A stretch of 42,845 bases of DNA from JAPKZH01 sp964537875 (GCA_964537875.1 CAZIDN010000031.1:1-42845), one strand, 5' to 3'. Positions 1-10,655 are shown, counted from the stretch's first letter. The notes: generated by a model not told the origin, from the sequence alone. A program made the numbers and translations.

Positions 1-58
1 GGAGAGCGCCGGTTTTGCACGCCGGAGGTCGCCGGTTCGATCCCGGTCAGCTCCACCA
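1..58 (+). tRNA. tRNA-Ala (TGC), 3' part
   Basis: The window opens inside a tRNA. The anticodon arm carries TGC between ccgg and ccgg arms, followed by the variable loop, a canonical T arm (ggttcgatccc) and an acceptor strand ending in encoded CCA at 56-58. TGC reads alanine codons. Position just ahead of 23S matches the usual 16S - tRNA-Ile - tRNA-Ala - 23S - 5S order, so the 5' end of the tRNA and the 16S gene should lie just upstream of the window. Confidence 0.93.
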
Positions 59-93
59 TGCTATCCCAGCGTCATGGCATTAAGATTGAAGAT

Positions 94-114
94 ATTCCCC
101 CCGGCGGGGGGAAT
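94..114 (+). other. Hairpin in the tRNA-Ala/23S spacer
   Basis: A perfect 9-bp stem (attcccccc / ggggggaat) closes a 3-nt ggc loop. It lies in the rRNA precursor between tRNA-Ala and 23S and no T-run follows it, so it is more likely a processing or folding element than a terminator. The role is inferred. Confidence 0.5.
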
Positions 115-154
115 CGATAAATGTGATATCAGTTCTTTGACAATCGAAAAGCGG

Positions 155-180
155 CATTTTTTGTCTTGACTAAACTTTAT

Positions 181-187
<7 letters not shown>
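155..187 (+). other. 5' arm of the 23S precursor processing stem
   Basis: Positions 155-187 pair with 3177-3208 across the whole 23S gene. The inner 17 bp (171-187 with 3177-3193) are perfect, then comes a short mismatched stretch, then 9 more pairs. This is the long precursor helix cleaved by RNase III in typical bacterial rRNA maturation. It supports mature 23S ends near 181 and 3183. Confidence 0.8.
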
Positions 188-3183
<2,996 letters not shown>

Positions 3184-3215
3184 ATAAAGTTTATTCAGGC
3201 AAAAAATGCGTAAAG

Positions 3216-3275
3216 AGACATTCGGGGACATGTTCCAAAATCTCCGGATTTTGGTGCGTGTCCCCAGGAATGTCT
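3216..3275. repeat. Palindromic repeat in the 23S-5S spacer
   Basis: A 60-nt imperfect inverted repeat folds into a long hairpin with stem blocks agacatt/aatgtct, ggggaca/tgtcccc and ccaaaatc/gattttgg around a tcc-type loop. It is much larger than needed for rRNA processing and resembles REP-type palindromes (inference). The ggggac/gtcccc core recurs in the hairpin at 10450-10486. Confidence 0.6.
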
Positions 3276-3309
3276 GATCATGTCATTCGATTGCGGATTA
3301 GATTATAAT

Positions 3310-3425
3310 CCCGGCAACCATGACGAAGGGGAAACGCCCGTTCCCATTCCGAACACGGAAGCTAAGCCCTTAGGTGCCGATGGTACTGCTCGGGGCACCG
3401 AGTGGGAGAGTAGGACGTTGCCGGG
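3310..3425 (+). rRNA. rrf: 5S ribosomal RNA
   Basis: A 116-nt gene whose ends pair as helix I (cccggcaac / gttgccggg), with the conserved ttcccattccgaacacggaagctaag block in the middle. The closing helix runs straight into a T-rich stretch (3426-3436), so helix I plus the T-run probably also acts as the operon terminator. The RRM gene leader begins about 35 nt later. Confidence 0.96.
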
Positions 3426-3459
3426 TTTTTTATTTTACAAGCTATCAAACTAACGGAAA

Positions 3460-3582
3460 GAATAAAGGAATGGGGGGCACGGGCCCTGATCGGTCATACT
3501 CCTCTCCTTTATTTGGATCACAATTTTATGGGAAATTCGGGCCATGCCAGCCCGGATCATCCCGACGTCAAAGGAGACGAGT
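3460..3582 (+). promoter_or_regulatory. Conserved 5' leader of RRM gene 1; putative SD-sequestering RNA switch
   Basis: This leader is nearly identical to the one at 9971-10093 although the DNA upstream of both is unrelated. The segment catactcctctccttt (3495-3510) is complementary to aaaggagacgagtatg (3570-3585), which is the ribosome-binding site plus the ATG, with one C-C mismatch in 16. The same segment can instead pair upstream: aataaagga (3461-3469) with tcctttatt (3505-3513), followed by gggg with ctcc. Between the pairing strands lies a hairpin (3535-3542 with 3550-3557). Two mutually exclusive folds imply translational control. The triggering signal (cold, or binding by the RRM protein itself) is inference. 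Confidence 0.75.
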
Positions 3583-3912
3583 ATGAACATCTATGTCGGC
3601 AATTTATCCAGGGACGTTTCTGAGTCCGAGCTCAAGGAAGCCTTCCAGGTTTACGGCGAGGTCCAGAGCGCGGCGATCATCAAAGAGAAGTTCACGGGCG
3701 AGTCCCGGGGATTCGGTTTTGTTGAAATGCCGAACAAGGAAGAGGCCGATAAGGCCATCGCCGGCCTGAATGGCAAAGAGCTGAAGGGCCGCAACCTGAC
3801 GATCAACGAAGCCCGTCCGCGGACGGACGACCGGAAGCGCAGCGGCGGTTTCGGCGGCGGCCGGGGCGGCAGCGGACGCGGCGGCGGATTCGGCGGCGGC
3901 CGCCGGTTCTGA
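3583..3912 (+). CDS. RRM-type RNA-binding protein with Gly-rich tail (copy 1)
   Basis: A 109-residue protein with one RNA recognition motif: RNP2 is IYVGNL at residues 2-7 and RNP1 is RGFGFVEM at about 40-47. After about residue 80 comes a basic tail and a long Gly/Arg-rich stretch ending in GGGRRF. This is the architecture of bacterial and cyanobacterial Rbp proteins, which bind single-stranded RNA and are often cold-induced RNA chaperones. The ATG at 3583 is chosen because of the strong site aaaggagacgag just upstream and because the paralogue at 10094 starts with the same residues. A frame extension to 3544 exists but its codons form part of the leader hairpin. A terminator follows at 3948. 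Confidence 0.93.
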   Translation: MNIYVGNLSRDVSESELKEAFQVYGEVQSAAIIKEKFTGESRGFGFVEMPNKEEADKAIAGLNGKELKGRNLTINEARPRTDDRKRSGGFGGGRGGSGRGGGFGGGRRF

Positions 3913-3947
3913 TTCACCCGCTCATAAGCTAAAAACTCACAAAACCA

Positions 3948-3987
3948 GGGCAGATTTCAACGGGAGTTGAAGTCTGCCCTTTTTTTT
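3948..3987 (+). terminator. Rho-independent terminator after RRM gene 1
   Basis: A 13-bp stem, gggcagatttcaa with ttgaagtctgccc (one G-T pair), has a short loop and is followed directly by eight Ts. The remaining DNA up to the next gene at 4217 shows no gene, repeat or clear promoter. Confidence 0.9.
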
Positions 3988-4216
3988 ATCGCCAAGAGCG
4001 CGATCGAAATTCGAGCTTAACGGAGTGAAGTCCACGCACCAGTTCTCCGCCAAGGTTCATCGGGTTATTTACAGATAGCGCCAAATCGAATACCATTCAA
4101 TCTATGCAAGATGCTGTGATTTTCGCGTACAGAGGGCTGGGTCTCGAGCGGCCTCAAGCGGCAGAGTCGCGTTTCATCCAGTATGGCTCATTCGTCGATA
4201 AGGAGTAGGAGGTAAG

Positions 4217-5695
4217 ATGAAACAGATCGTCATCATCGGATCGGGGATGGGCGGCCTGACCGCCGGCATTCTTCTCGCCCGAAAGGGGCACAAAGTCACC
4301 ATCTTCGAAGCCCAGGGCTCTCCCGGCGGCTACACCGCCGGCTTTCGGCGCCAGGGCTTCTATTTCGAGAGCGGCACTCTTTCATTTGAATCGTCGGCCC
4401 TTGTCTTCAAGGTCATGAAAGAGATCGGCGTCTACGACAAGATCGAATTCGTGCGGCAGACAACGGGCGTTATCGCCGGGAAGATGAACGGCGTCTGCTC
4501 GAGCTACGAGGATTTCAAGCGGCTGGCGTATGATGCCTATCCCGACGAAAAGGATAAACTCGACCGCTATTTTGGCGCGGCCGATAAAATGATCCGGGTC
4601 ATGATGGCCGTCACGATGCCGCGCGGCGTGACCGCCTACCTGACCTATCCGTTCCAGCTGGCGCGGTTTGTCGCCCTTTACCGGAAATACTCCCGCGAAA
4701 CGATTACGGATTTTGCGGCCCGCTCGTTCGGCCGAGATTCGGCGCTGTTTTCGTACTTCAAGGATCTCGGCTACCCGGACATGTCGGCCGCCATCATCGG
4801 GCCGGCCCTCGTTTCCTTTTTGGACGACTACTGGACAGTCAAGACGGGCATGCAGTCCTGGGCGAACGCGCTGGCGGACAACTTCCGCGGCTTGGGCGGG
4901 GAGTTGAAGCTTGGCGCGCGCGTTGACAAGATCGTTACCCGAAACGAGACCGCCGTAGGCGTCGAATCGTTGGGCGTTTTCCATCCGGCCGATTGGGTTA
5001 TTTCTGCCGCCGACTATAAAAAGACGTTTCTGGAAATGCTCGACAATCCCTCCATCCTGCCGGACGCCTTTCGGAAAAAGATCGGCCAGACGGCTGTCTC
5101 GGAGGGGATCGTTACCGTCTATCTGGGCCTGGACATGCCGCCCGCCGAACTGAGGAAATGGCTGAAGGTCCCCCACGTCAGCTACCACGATAGCCGAGCG
5201 GATGCCGATGTTCGCCTGGGCGGAAACGACCCGGATTTTTTCCAGAGGGTTTCGATCGGCCTGTATTCCCCCTCGCTTCATGACCTCAGCCTCGCGCCGG
5301 AGGGCAAGTCAGGACTGATGATTCAGGCCGTCGCTCCCTTCCGCTGGCTGGACAACTGGGGCGGCGGAGATAGGCAGAAATACCGGGAGCTCAAAGAGTC
5401 GGTTAAACAGGCCATGATCGCTAAGGCCTCCGCCGTGATTCCCGGCCTGGCGGGTCGGATCGAATTCTCCGACCTGGCGACGCCGCTCACGTACGAACGC
5501 TACACGGGGAACACCGACGGAGCCACTTCCGCCTGGAGCTGGAACCCGAAGAACAAATTCTACAAGAACGCCATCGGCATCCACATCGACACGCCGGTCA
5601 AAAACCTGCTGATCGGCTCTTGCTGGGCCAATCAGATCGGCGGTGTGCCGAGCGCAATCGGCGCCGCCCGCAAGTGCGCAAAGAAGATCGGTTAG
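4217..5695 (+). CDS. FAD-dependent oxidoreductase, phytoene desaturase/carotenoid isomerase-like
   Basis: A 492-residue flavoprotein. The N-terminus has the Rossmann dinucleotide site GSGMGG (residues 8-13) with an acidic residue at E31 ending strand 2, followed by the SPGGYT segment typical of the CrtI/CrtISO amine-oxidase superfamily. The C-terminus has the FAD-closing segment with GSCWANQIGGVPSAIGAAR. Family members desaturate or isomerise polyenes and related lipids; the substrate here cannot be read from sequence. No phytoene synthase or other carotenoid gene is nearby, so a carotenoid role is unsupported. The start is backed by a doubled ribosome site (aaggagtaggaggt) just upstream. It appears monocistronic, 104 nt from the next gene. 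Confidence 0.85.
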   Translation: MKQIVIIGSGMGGLTAGILLARKGHKVTIFEAQGSPGGYTAGFRRQGFYFESGTLSFESSALVFKVMKEIGVYDKIEFVRQTTGVIAGKMNGVCSSYEDFKRLAYDAYPDEKDKLDRYFGAADKMIRVMMAVTMPRGVTAYLTYPFQLARFVALYRKYSRETITDFAARSFGRDSALFSYFKDLGYPDMSAAIIGPALVSFLDDYWTVKTGMQSWANALADNFRGLGGELKLGARVDKIVTRNETAVGVESLGVFHPADWVISAADYKKTFLEMLDNPSILPDAFRKKIGQTAVSEGIVTVYLGLDMPPAELRKWLKVPHVSYHDSRADADVRLGGNDPDFFQRVSIGLYSPSLHDLSLAPEGKSGLMIQAVAPFRWLDNWGGGDRQKYRELKESVKQAMIAKASAVIPGLAGRIEFSDLATPLTYERYTGNTDGATSAWSWNPKNKFYKNAIGIHIDTPVKNLLIGSCWANQIGGVPSAIGAARKCAKKIG

Positions 5696-5799
5696 AGGCT
5701 GTCCCTTCGGAAAACGGGAAGAGACCTCTTTCTTGAAGATATTTTTGTAAAAGAAACTTCTCGACGATCTAAGCTGTCCTCGAGGGCTGAGGTGAGGCC

Positions 5800-7983
5800 A
5801 TGAAGAAAACCCGATTTCTTTTTCTCGTTGGGGCGATCATCGTATCGACTTTGTCTGTGTCCTTGCGCGGTGGGCCGAAACCTCCGGCCGCAGCCGCAGG
5901 CCAGGAACGCAGCCCAACGATCCTGCGCCTGACCAGCGCCGACTACACCGTTTCGGTTTCATCGAACGGCGCCATCACGGGCGAAGTCCATGCCTTCAAC
6001 CGGCGCGCCGGACGGGAAGTGGCCTTTATGGCCTCGGACTGCATCGGCGTTTTCAACTGGGTGACGAAGCCGCCCTACATGCTGGTTGCCGACGGCACCT
6101 ACCAGGACACCCACTGCGCTCCCGAGGCCTGGGCCTACGGCATCTTCCCCAATTTCCGAAACGTCCTCTGGTCCTGCAACTGGGAGCCGGTTACGCACTG
6201 GGATTACACCGAATTCGGCGTGCGCAGCTACCAGACCGGCGTGGCCATCTCCAACGGCTGGGGCGATTACTGCGGGTTCGCCGCGATGTCGCCCGCGATG
6301 AAGCAGAAAGTCTTAGGGCTCTTCGATTGGCGCAAACAGTTTCCGACGCGCTTCCGGACGTACGATAAGCTCCCCGTCTATAAAGGAAATCCAGTCGTCA
6401 AGTCCATCGCCAAAGAGGCCGGTGCCGGGATTTCCTTCCTGAGCTGGGACACGGAAGGCGGCGACAAGGTGGATATGAACCTGCTGAGGGCGGAGACGGC
6501 GGTTAAGCTGCAATTCCTTGAAGACGGCGCCTGGCGCGACGCGCAAATGAAGAGGCGCCGTGTCGAAGACAGGGGGGCGGTCAGCTACGAGCTCAAGGCG
6601 GGCAGAGCGCGCATCACCTGGAAAATTGAACCGGGAGCGATCCGGAACGTCGGCGGTGAGCTCAAGCTTGCGGTGAGCGCTTCCAGGGGGAGCGTCCCCT
6701 CCGCTCGCCTTCTATTTCCATTCGATCCCAAAATCACGCCGACCACAGTGCTTCCCGCAAGTTGGCAGGAAGACGGTGTTTTCCGGCTTCCCGCGGTCAT
6801 CAACGCGCCCGACTTTGGTCCGATGCTCTTGAAGGAAGCCAGCGGCCGGGATGTCCGCGGCCGGTTGGAAGGAAGTCGTCAAAAGAAAGAGGTTGCGCCC
6901 GGCGTCTCCCTCATGCCGCTCGTCCGCCGGACGATCGATTACTGGCTCGACCAGCGCATGAGGCGCGACGAAAAGGTCCGTCTGACGGGCGAGATCACGG
7001 GATATTGGGACTACGGGAATTTTCTCGACGCCAACGCTTCGCCACTCATCTCGGCATGGGACTACGTCGAATCGACGGGCGATCTCGCCTGGCTCAAGGT
7101 AAGGATCGATCGGCTCGAGCTCATGGCCGACTTCCTGGCCCGCCGCGACGTCGATTGCGACGGCTTCGTCGAAGCGACCCAGAGCGGAAACCGCGGGACA
7201 CTCGTCCAGCCGAACCGTTCCTGCGCTTGGTGGGACGCCCTCAACTGCGGCCACAAGGACGGCTACACTAACGCCTTGATCTATCGCGCCTGGCGCTGCT
7301 TGGCCGATCTCGAGGCGAAGCTCGGTCGAAATGATAGGCGATCCGCCTACGGCCGGCTCGCCGACAGGCTCAAGGCCGTCTACGCGAAAACTCTCTACAA
7401 TCCCCGGACCAGGTGGCTCGCCTGGTGGAAGAGCGCCGACGGCGAGCTCCATGACTACGCCTCGCCGACGCTCAACGGGCTGGCCATCGAATACGGTCTC
7501 GTCGAGCCGGCACTCGGGCGCCAGATCCTCGACCGGCTCTGGAAAAAGATCGGCGAAGCCGGCTTCACGCGCTTCGACCTTGGGGTTCCGCCGATGCTCA
7601 TCCCGGTCCGCCGGAGCGATTATCTCCAACCCGACGCCATCGGCATCCCGAAACGCGAGGACGGCTCGGACACGTTCGGCCAATACATGAACGCCGGAAT
7701 CACGGCCGGCCATGTCCTTCATTTCCTCGGCGCACACTACGTCCTCGGCGAAAACGAGCGGGCCGACAATGTTTTGCGGGCCATGCTCGAACGCCAGCGG
7801 CGCGGCGAGTTCGCCAACGGTGTCCGCGACGCAGGTGGGCAAGGCATTGACTGGACGACCTGGGACGGAAAGCCCAGCGGCTATGAGGGATACCTCGCCG
7901 ACAGCTTCCGCTTCCTCCAGGCTGTCCTGCTGCGCGAACCCGAGTTCCGGGCGCGCCTTTACCGCCCGCTCTTTATCCGGTAG
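5800..7983 (+). CDS. Secreted six-hairpin glycosidase-like protein
   Basis: A 727-residue protein with a signal peptide (basic start, hydrophobic core to about residue 24). The N-terminal half (about 45-330) looks like a beta-sandwich. The C-terminal half carries signatures of an (alpha/alpha)6 barrel glycosidase: GEITGYWDYGNF near 398-408, CAWWDALNCGHKDGYTNA near 475-492, and DTFGQYMNAGITAGH near 624-638. This resembles the GH63/GH37/amylo-glucosidase superfamily, whose acid residues sit in such W/D/E-rich turns. The exact family and substrate are not recognised. The ribosome site gaggtgagg precedes the ATG. Its position before a secreted sulfatase suggests joint attack on an extracellular, perhaps sulfated, glycan (inference). 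A long antisense frame over this gene is a codon-bias shadow. Confidence 0.75.
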   Translation: MKKTRFLFLVGAIIVSTLSVSLRGGPKPPAAAAGQERSPTILRLTSADYTVSVSSNGAITGEVHAFNRRAGREVAFMASDCIGVFNWVTKPPYMLVADGTYQDTHCAPEAWAYGIFPNFRNVLWSCNWEPVTHWDYTEFGVRSYQTGVAISNGWGDYCGFAAMSPAMKQKVLGLFDWRKQFPTRFRTYDKLPVYKGNPVVKSIAKEAGAGISFLSWDTEGGDKVDMNLLRAETAVKLQFLEDGAWRDAQMKRRRVEDRGAVSYELKAGRARITWKIEPGAIRNVGGELKLAVSASRGSVPSARLLFPFDPKITPTTVLPASWQEDGVFRLPAVINAPDFGPMLLKEASGRDVRGRLEGSRQKKEVAPGVSLMPLVRRTIDYWLDQRMRRDEKVRLTGEITGYWDYGNFLDANASPLISAWDYVESTGDLAWLKVRIDRLELMADFLARRDVDCDGFVEATQSGNRGTLVQPNRSCAWWDALNCGHKDGYTNALIYRAWRCLADLEAKLGRNDRRSAYGRLADRLKAVYAKTLYNPRTRWLAWWKSADGELHDYASPTLNGLAIEYGLVEPALGRQILDRLWKKIGEAGFTRFDLGVPPMLIPVRRSDYLQPDAIGIPKREDGSDTFGQYMNAGITAGHVLHFLGAHYVLGENERADNVLRAMLERQRRGEFANGVRDAGGQGIDWTTWDGKPSGYEGYLADSFRFLQAVLLREPEFRARLYRPLFIR

Positions 7984-8151
7984 GCCTCTTCGTTGAGCTT
8001 CTCGAGATTGCGCTTGGAGGATTAGGAAACGAGAATTTGATGCTTTTTTTCGACCACGCTTCATGATTTATCTTCCCGTTGTTCCCAATATTTTATCGCG
8101 TCCGTTGTCTAAATAAACGGAAACGGATATCCTAAAGCTAAAGGAGGAGCC

Positions 8152-9741
8152 ATGAAACGCCGCGATTTCCTGGGGGCTATCGGCAAAGGTACAGCGGCCG
8201 TCCTCGTCGCCCGCAATGAACTCTTACCATTCGCCTATGCGGCCGAACCGTCCGGCGCGGCGCAAGGGCCGAACATCGTCCTCATTCTTGCCGACGACCT
8301 CGGCTACGCCGGCGTCGGCGTTCAGGGATGCGCCGACATCCCCACGCCCAGTATCGATTCCATCGCCCGCAACGGCGTCCGGTTCAGGCACGGCTATGTC
8401 TCGGCGCCGCTCTGTTCTCCGACGCGCGCCGGCCTGATGACCGGCCGCTACCAGCAGCGCTTCGGCCATGAGACGAATCCGGGACCGATCAACCAGGCGC
8501 AGCCGGATTTTGGCCTTCCTCTCGATGAGCCGACGATCGCCGAGCGGCTGAAAAAGTTCGGATATGCAACAGGCATGTTCGGCAAATGGCATCTGGGCTT
8601 CCAGCCTCAGTTCCATCCGACCAAACGCGGCTTCGATGAATTTTACGGGTTCCTGGGCGGCGGCCATTCTTACACGCCGGGAAGCCGGCGGATGAACGAC
8701 GGCTCGATCCAGCGCGGCACACAGCCCGCAGAAGAAAAAGAGTATCTGACCGACGCCCTGGCCCGCGAAGCCCTGTCGTTCATCGACCGCCACAGGAACC
8801 AGCCGTTCTTCGTCTATCTCCCCTTCAATGCCGTTCACACTCCCATGGAAGCAGGCCAGAAATACCTCGACCGGTTCAATAACATCAAGGACGACCTCCG
8901 CCGAACGCACGCCGCCATGCTCTCGGCTATGGATGATGCCATCGGCGGAGTTTTAAACAAGCTCCGTGAGCTCAACCTTGAGGAAAAGACCCTTGTCATC
9001 TTCCTCAGCGATAACGGCGGACCCACGGCGCAAACGACCTCCTCGAATGCCCCTCTCCGCGGTTTCAAAGCTCAGGCGCTCGAGGGCGGCATTCGCATTC
9101 CGTTCATGATGCAGTGGAAGGGGACGTTGCCCGCGGGAAAGGTGGACGACCGGCCCGTGATCTCGCTCGATATCCATCCAACCGTCGTGGCTGCTGCCGG
9201 CGCCGCGATCGACCCGGCCTGGGGGCTCGACGGCATCGACCTCGTGCCCTTCCTGATCGGCGCAGGGGCCGGAGCGCCCCACGAAACTCTCTACTGGCGG
9301 ATGTTCGCCAACCAGCGGGCGGTCCGCCACGGCAACCTCAAGCTCGTCTGGTCGGGGCCGGCCGAGCAGGGCGGCCTTTACGACGTCGTCAACGATCCGG
9401 GCGAAAGCAGGAACCTGGCGGAAGACCGGTCCGAGGACGTCAAGAAGCTCCAGGCGCTGTATGATGCCTGGAACGCCGAGCTGGCAGAGCCGAAATGGAA
9501 ACCCGCTCCGCGCGCTAAGATTAAGATCAAGACGACTCCGCTCACTGCCAACCAGCGGGCCGCCCTTCCTCAGCCAGGTCAGGAAAAAGCGTGGTTTGAC
9601 CGCGTCGATAAGAACAAAGACGGCAAGCTCACGCCCGATGAGTTGCCGCGTCCCGTCCTCTTCCGGAGGATGGACGCAAACGACGACGGCTTCGTCACGC
9701 TCGACGAGGTCCGGGCGTTCTTGAGGATCATCGGCCGATGA
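8152..9741 (+). CDS. Tat-exported sulfatase with C-terminal EF-hands
   Basis: A 529-residue type I sulfatase. The twin-arginine signal is KRRDFLGAIG at the N-terminus. Metal-binding LADD lies near residues 46-49. The formylglycine motif CSPTRAGLMTGR begins at C88, the residue matured by formylglycine-generating enzyme or an anaerobic maturase. SDNGG near 285 supplies the other metal ligand. Residues 486-497 and 508-519 are two consecutive calcium-binding EF-hand loops (DKNKDGKLTPDE and DANDDGFVTLDE), an appended module seen in secreted hydrolases. The fold is closest to arylsulfatase A/N-acetylgalactosamine-6-sulfatase; the substrate is unknown. The ribosome site aaaggaggag is strong. A weak promoter (TTGTCT at 8105, TATCCT at 8128, 17-bp spacer) lies in the 168-nt gap. 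No maturase gene is in the window. Confidence 0.93.
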   Translation: MKRRDFLGAIGKGTAAVLVARNELLPFAYAAEPSGAAQGPNIVLILADDLGYAGVGVQGCADIPTPSIDSIARNGVRFRHGYVSAPLCSPTRAGLMTGRYQQRFGHETNPGPINQAQPDFGLPLDEPTIAERLKKFGYATGMFGKWHLGFQPQFHPTKRGFDEFYGFLGGGHSYTPGSRRMNDGSIQRGTQPAEEKEYLTDALAREALSFIDRHRNQPFFVYLPFNAVHTPMEAGQKYLDRFNNIKDDLRRTHAAMLSAMDDAIGGVLNKLRELNLEEKTLVIFLSDNGGPTAQTTSSNAPLRGFKAQALEGGIRIPFMMQWKGTLPAGKVDDRPVISLDIHPTVVAAAGAAIDPAWGLDGIDLVPFLIGAGAGAPHETLYWRMFANQRAVRHGNLKLVWSGPAEQGGLYDVVNDPGESRNLAEDRSEDVKKLQALYDAWNAELAEPKWKPAPRAKIKIKTTPLTANQRAALPQPGQEKAWFDRVDKNKDGKLTPDELPRPVLFRRMDANDDGFVTLDEVRAFLRIIGR

Positions 9742-9885
9742 AATCACGACGAACCGAGGCCGGGGAAATTAATTTTAGGGGAGGGGATGTCTTGGTTCCG
9801 AACTTATTGGAAGGGAAAGTCGCGCAGCCCAAAAAAGCGATTTCTTCCCCCGGAGCCGCGAATCCCTAACCCTTTAATTAAAAAT

Positions 9886-9917
9886 TTGCGTTTATCGTCG
9901 AAATATGATAATATAAT
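9886..9917 (+). promoter_or_regulatory. AT-rich candidate promoter upstream of RRM leader 2
   Basis: This is an AT-rich island in otherwise GC-rich DNA. TTGCGT at 9886 is followed by overlapping minus-10-like hexamers GATAAT (9907) and TATAAT (9912), with spacers of 15 and 20 bp, so neither is ideal. The remainder of 9742-9970 holds only a small hairpin (ccgcc gta ggcgg near 9930) and no gene. Confidence 0.3.
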
Positions 9918-9970
9918 AAGGATTACAAACCGCCGTAGGCGGCTTGGGAATCACGCATAACTTGCGCATC

Positions 9971-10093
9971 GAATAAAGGAAGGGGCGCGGGCCCTGATCG
10001 GTCACATACTCCTCTCCTTTATTTAGATCACATTTTTAAGGGAGACCTGGGGATTTGCCTTCCCGGGTCAAACCCACGTCAAAGGAGACGAGT
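9971..10093 (+). promoter_or_regulatory. Conserved 5' leader of RRM gene 2; second copy of the putative RNA switch
   Basis: This has the same architecture and length as the leader at 3460. The sequestering strand catactcctctccttt (10005-10020) faces aaaggagacgagtatg (10081-10096, ending in the start codon), again 15 of 16 complementary. The upstream competitor aataaagga (9972-9980) pairs with tcctttatt, followed by gggg with cctc across a bulged A. The enclosed hairpin is acctgggga (10045-10053) with ttcccgggt (10060-10068). It is a 9-bp stem whose sequence differs from that in copy 1 while remaining paired, so selection appears to be on structure. Confidence 0.75.
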
Positions 10094-10381
10094 ATGAACA
10101 TCTATGTAGGCAATCTCTTGCGGAGCCTTTCCGAGACCGAACTCAAAGAAGTGTTCCAGGCGTACGGCACGGTCCAAACCGCATCGATCATCAAGGACAA
10201 AATGACCGGAGAATCGCGCGGTTTCGGATTCGTTGAAATGCCGAACAAAGACGAGGCCACGAAGGCCATCTCAAGCCTGAACGGCAAGGACCTCAAAGGC
10301 CGTAACATGACGGTCAATGAGGCCAAGCCCCGGACGGAAGGCCCGCGCGGCGGCGGCTTCGGCGGCGGCAGACGGTATTAA
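10094..10381 (+). CDS. RRM-type RNA-binding protein with short Gly-rich tail (copy 2)
   Basis: A 95-residue paralogue of the protein at 3583. It has RNP2 IYVGNL at residues 2-7 and RNP1 RGFGFVEM at about 40-47, and the domain is strongly similar along its length, but the glycine tail is cut to about 15 residues ending GGGRRY. The shorter tail may change RNA-chaperone or aggregation behaviour (inference). The ATG follows the same aaaggagacgag site. The gene has its own leader, discussed separately, and its own terminator at 10387, so it is a monocistronic unit. The two copies probably arose by duplication that included the leader. Confidence 0.92.
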   Translation: MNIYVGNLLRSLSETELKEVFQAYGTVQTASIIKDKMTGESRGFGFVEMPNKDEATKAISSLNGKDLKGRNMTVNEAKPRTEGPRGGGFGGGRRY

Positions 10382-10386
10382 TTCCG

Positions 10387-10409
10387 TTTCGCCCGGCGAA
10401 ATTTTTTTT
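10387..10409 (+). terminator. Rho-independent terminator after RRM gene 2
   Basis: A compact perfect hairpin, tttcgc with gcgaaa around a 3-nt loop, is followed by eight Ts, only a few bases after the stop codon. Confidence 0.85.
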
Positions 10410-10449
10410 CAGTTTCCCTGAATTCAAGAGAGGCTGAAGTCTGTACGAA

Positions 10450-10490
10450 AACAAAGGGGACGGTTAACCCGACCGTCCCCTTTGTTCTTT
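10450..10490. repeat. 15-bp perfect inverted repeat, terminator-like or REP-like
   Basis: The stem aacaaaggggacggt (10450-10464) with accgtcccctttgtt (10472-10486) has a 7-nt loop and is followed by ctttt. It could back up the terminator at 10387. The ggggac/gtcccc arms also match the spacer palindrome at 3216, which suggests a dispersed repeat. The DNA from 10491 to 10640 shows no gene I can support. Confidence 0.65.
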
Positions 10491-10646
10491 TCTACCAGGG
10501 ATGCGAGTGGCGGATATAGCTCGCTGCCCGGGCCGGGGCACAATGCGCCAGCAGGACTTGGAAGACTGCCATGGCGCCCGCCGAAAACGCAACAGGGGTC
10601 GGGATCTTTCGTCGTTTCGTTCATATTTATAAAACGTGGGAGGGTG

Positions 10647-10655
10647 TGCTATAAT
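10647..10655 (+). promoter_or_regulatory. Extended minus-10 promoter ahead of the ABC fusion gene
   Basis: TGC directly followed by a consensus TATAAT (10650-10655) makes an extended minus-10 element. The minus-35 match (TTTATA at 10626, 18-bp spacer) is poor, as is usual for this class. It predicts a leader of about 170 nt before the gene at 10835. I looked for a cobalamin riboswitch there and did not find its conserved boxes. Confidence 0.5.

Noticed and set aside
4382..5281. 299-codon frame antisense to the FAD oxidoreductase
   Set aside because: Codon-bias shadow; no motif or ribosome site, and the sense gene is well supported.
6712..8064. 450-codon open frame antisense to the glycosidase-like gene
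   Set aside because: It arises from codon bias on the opposite strand; the protein has no recognisable domain and the plus-strand gene has a signal peptide, ribosome site and motifs.
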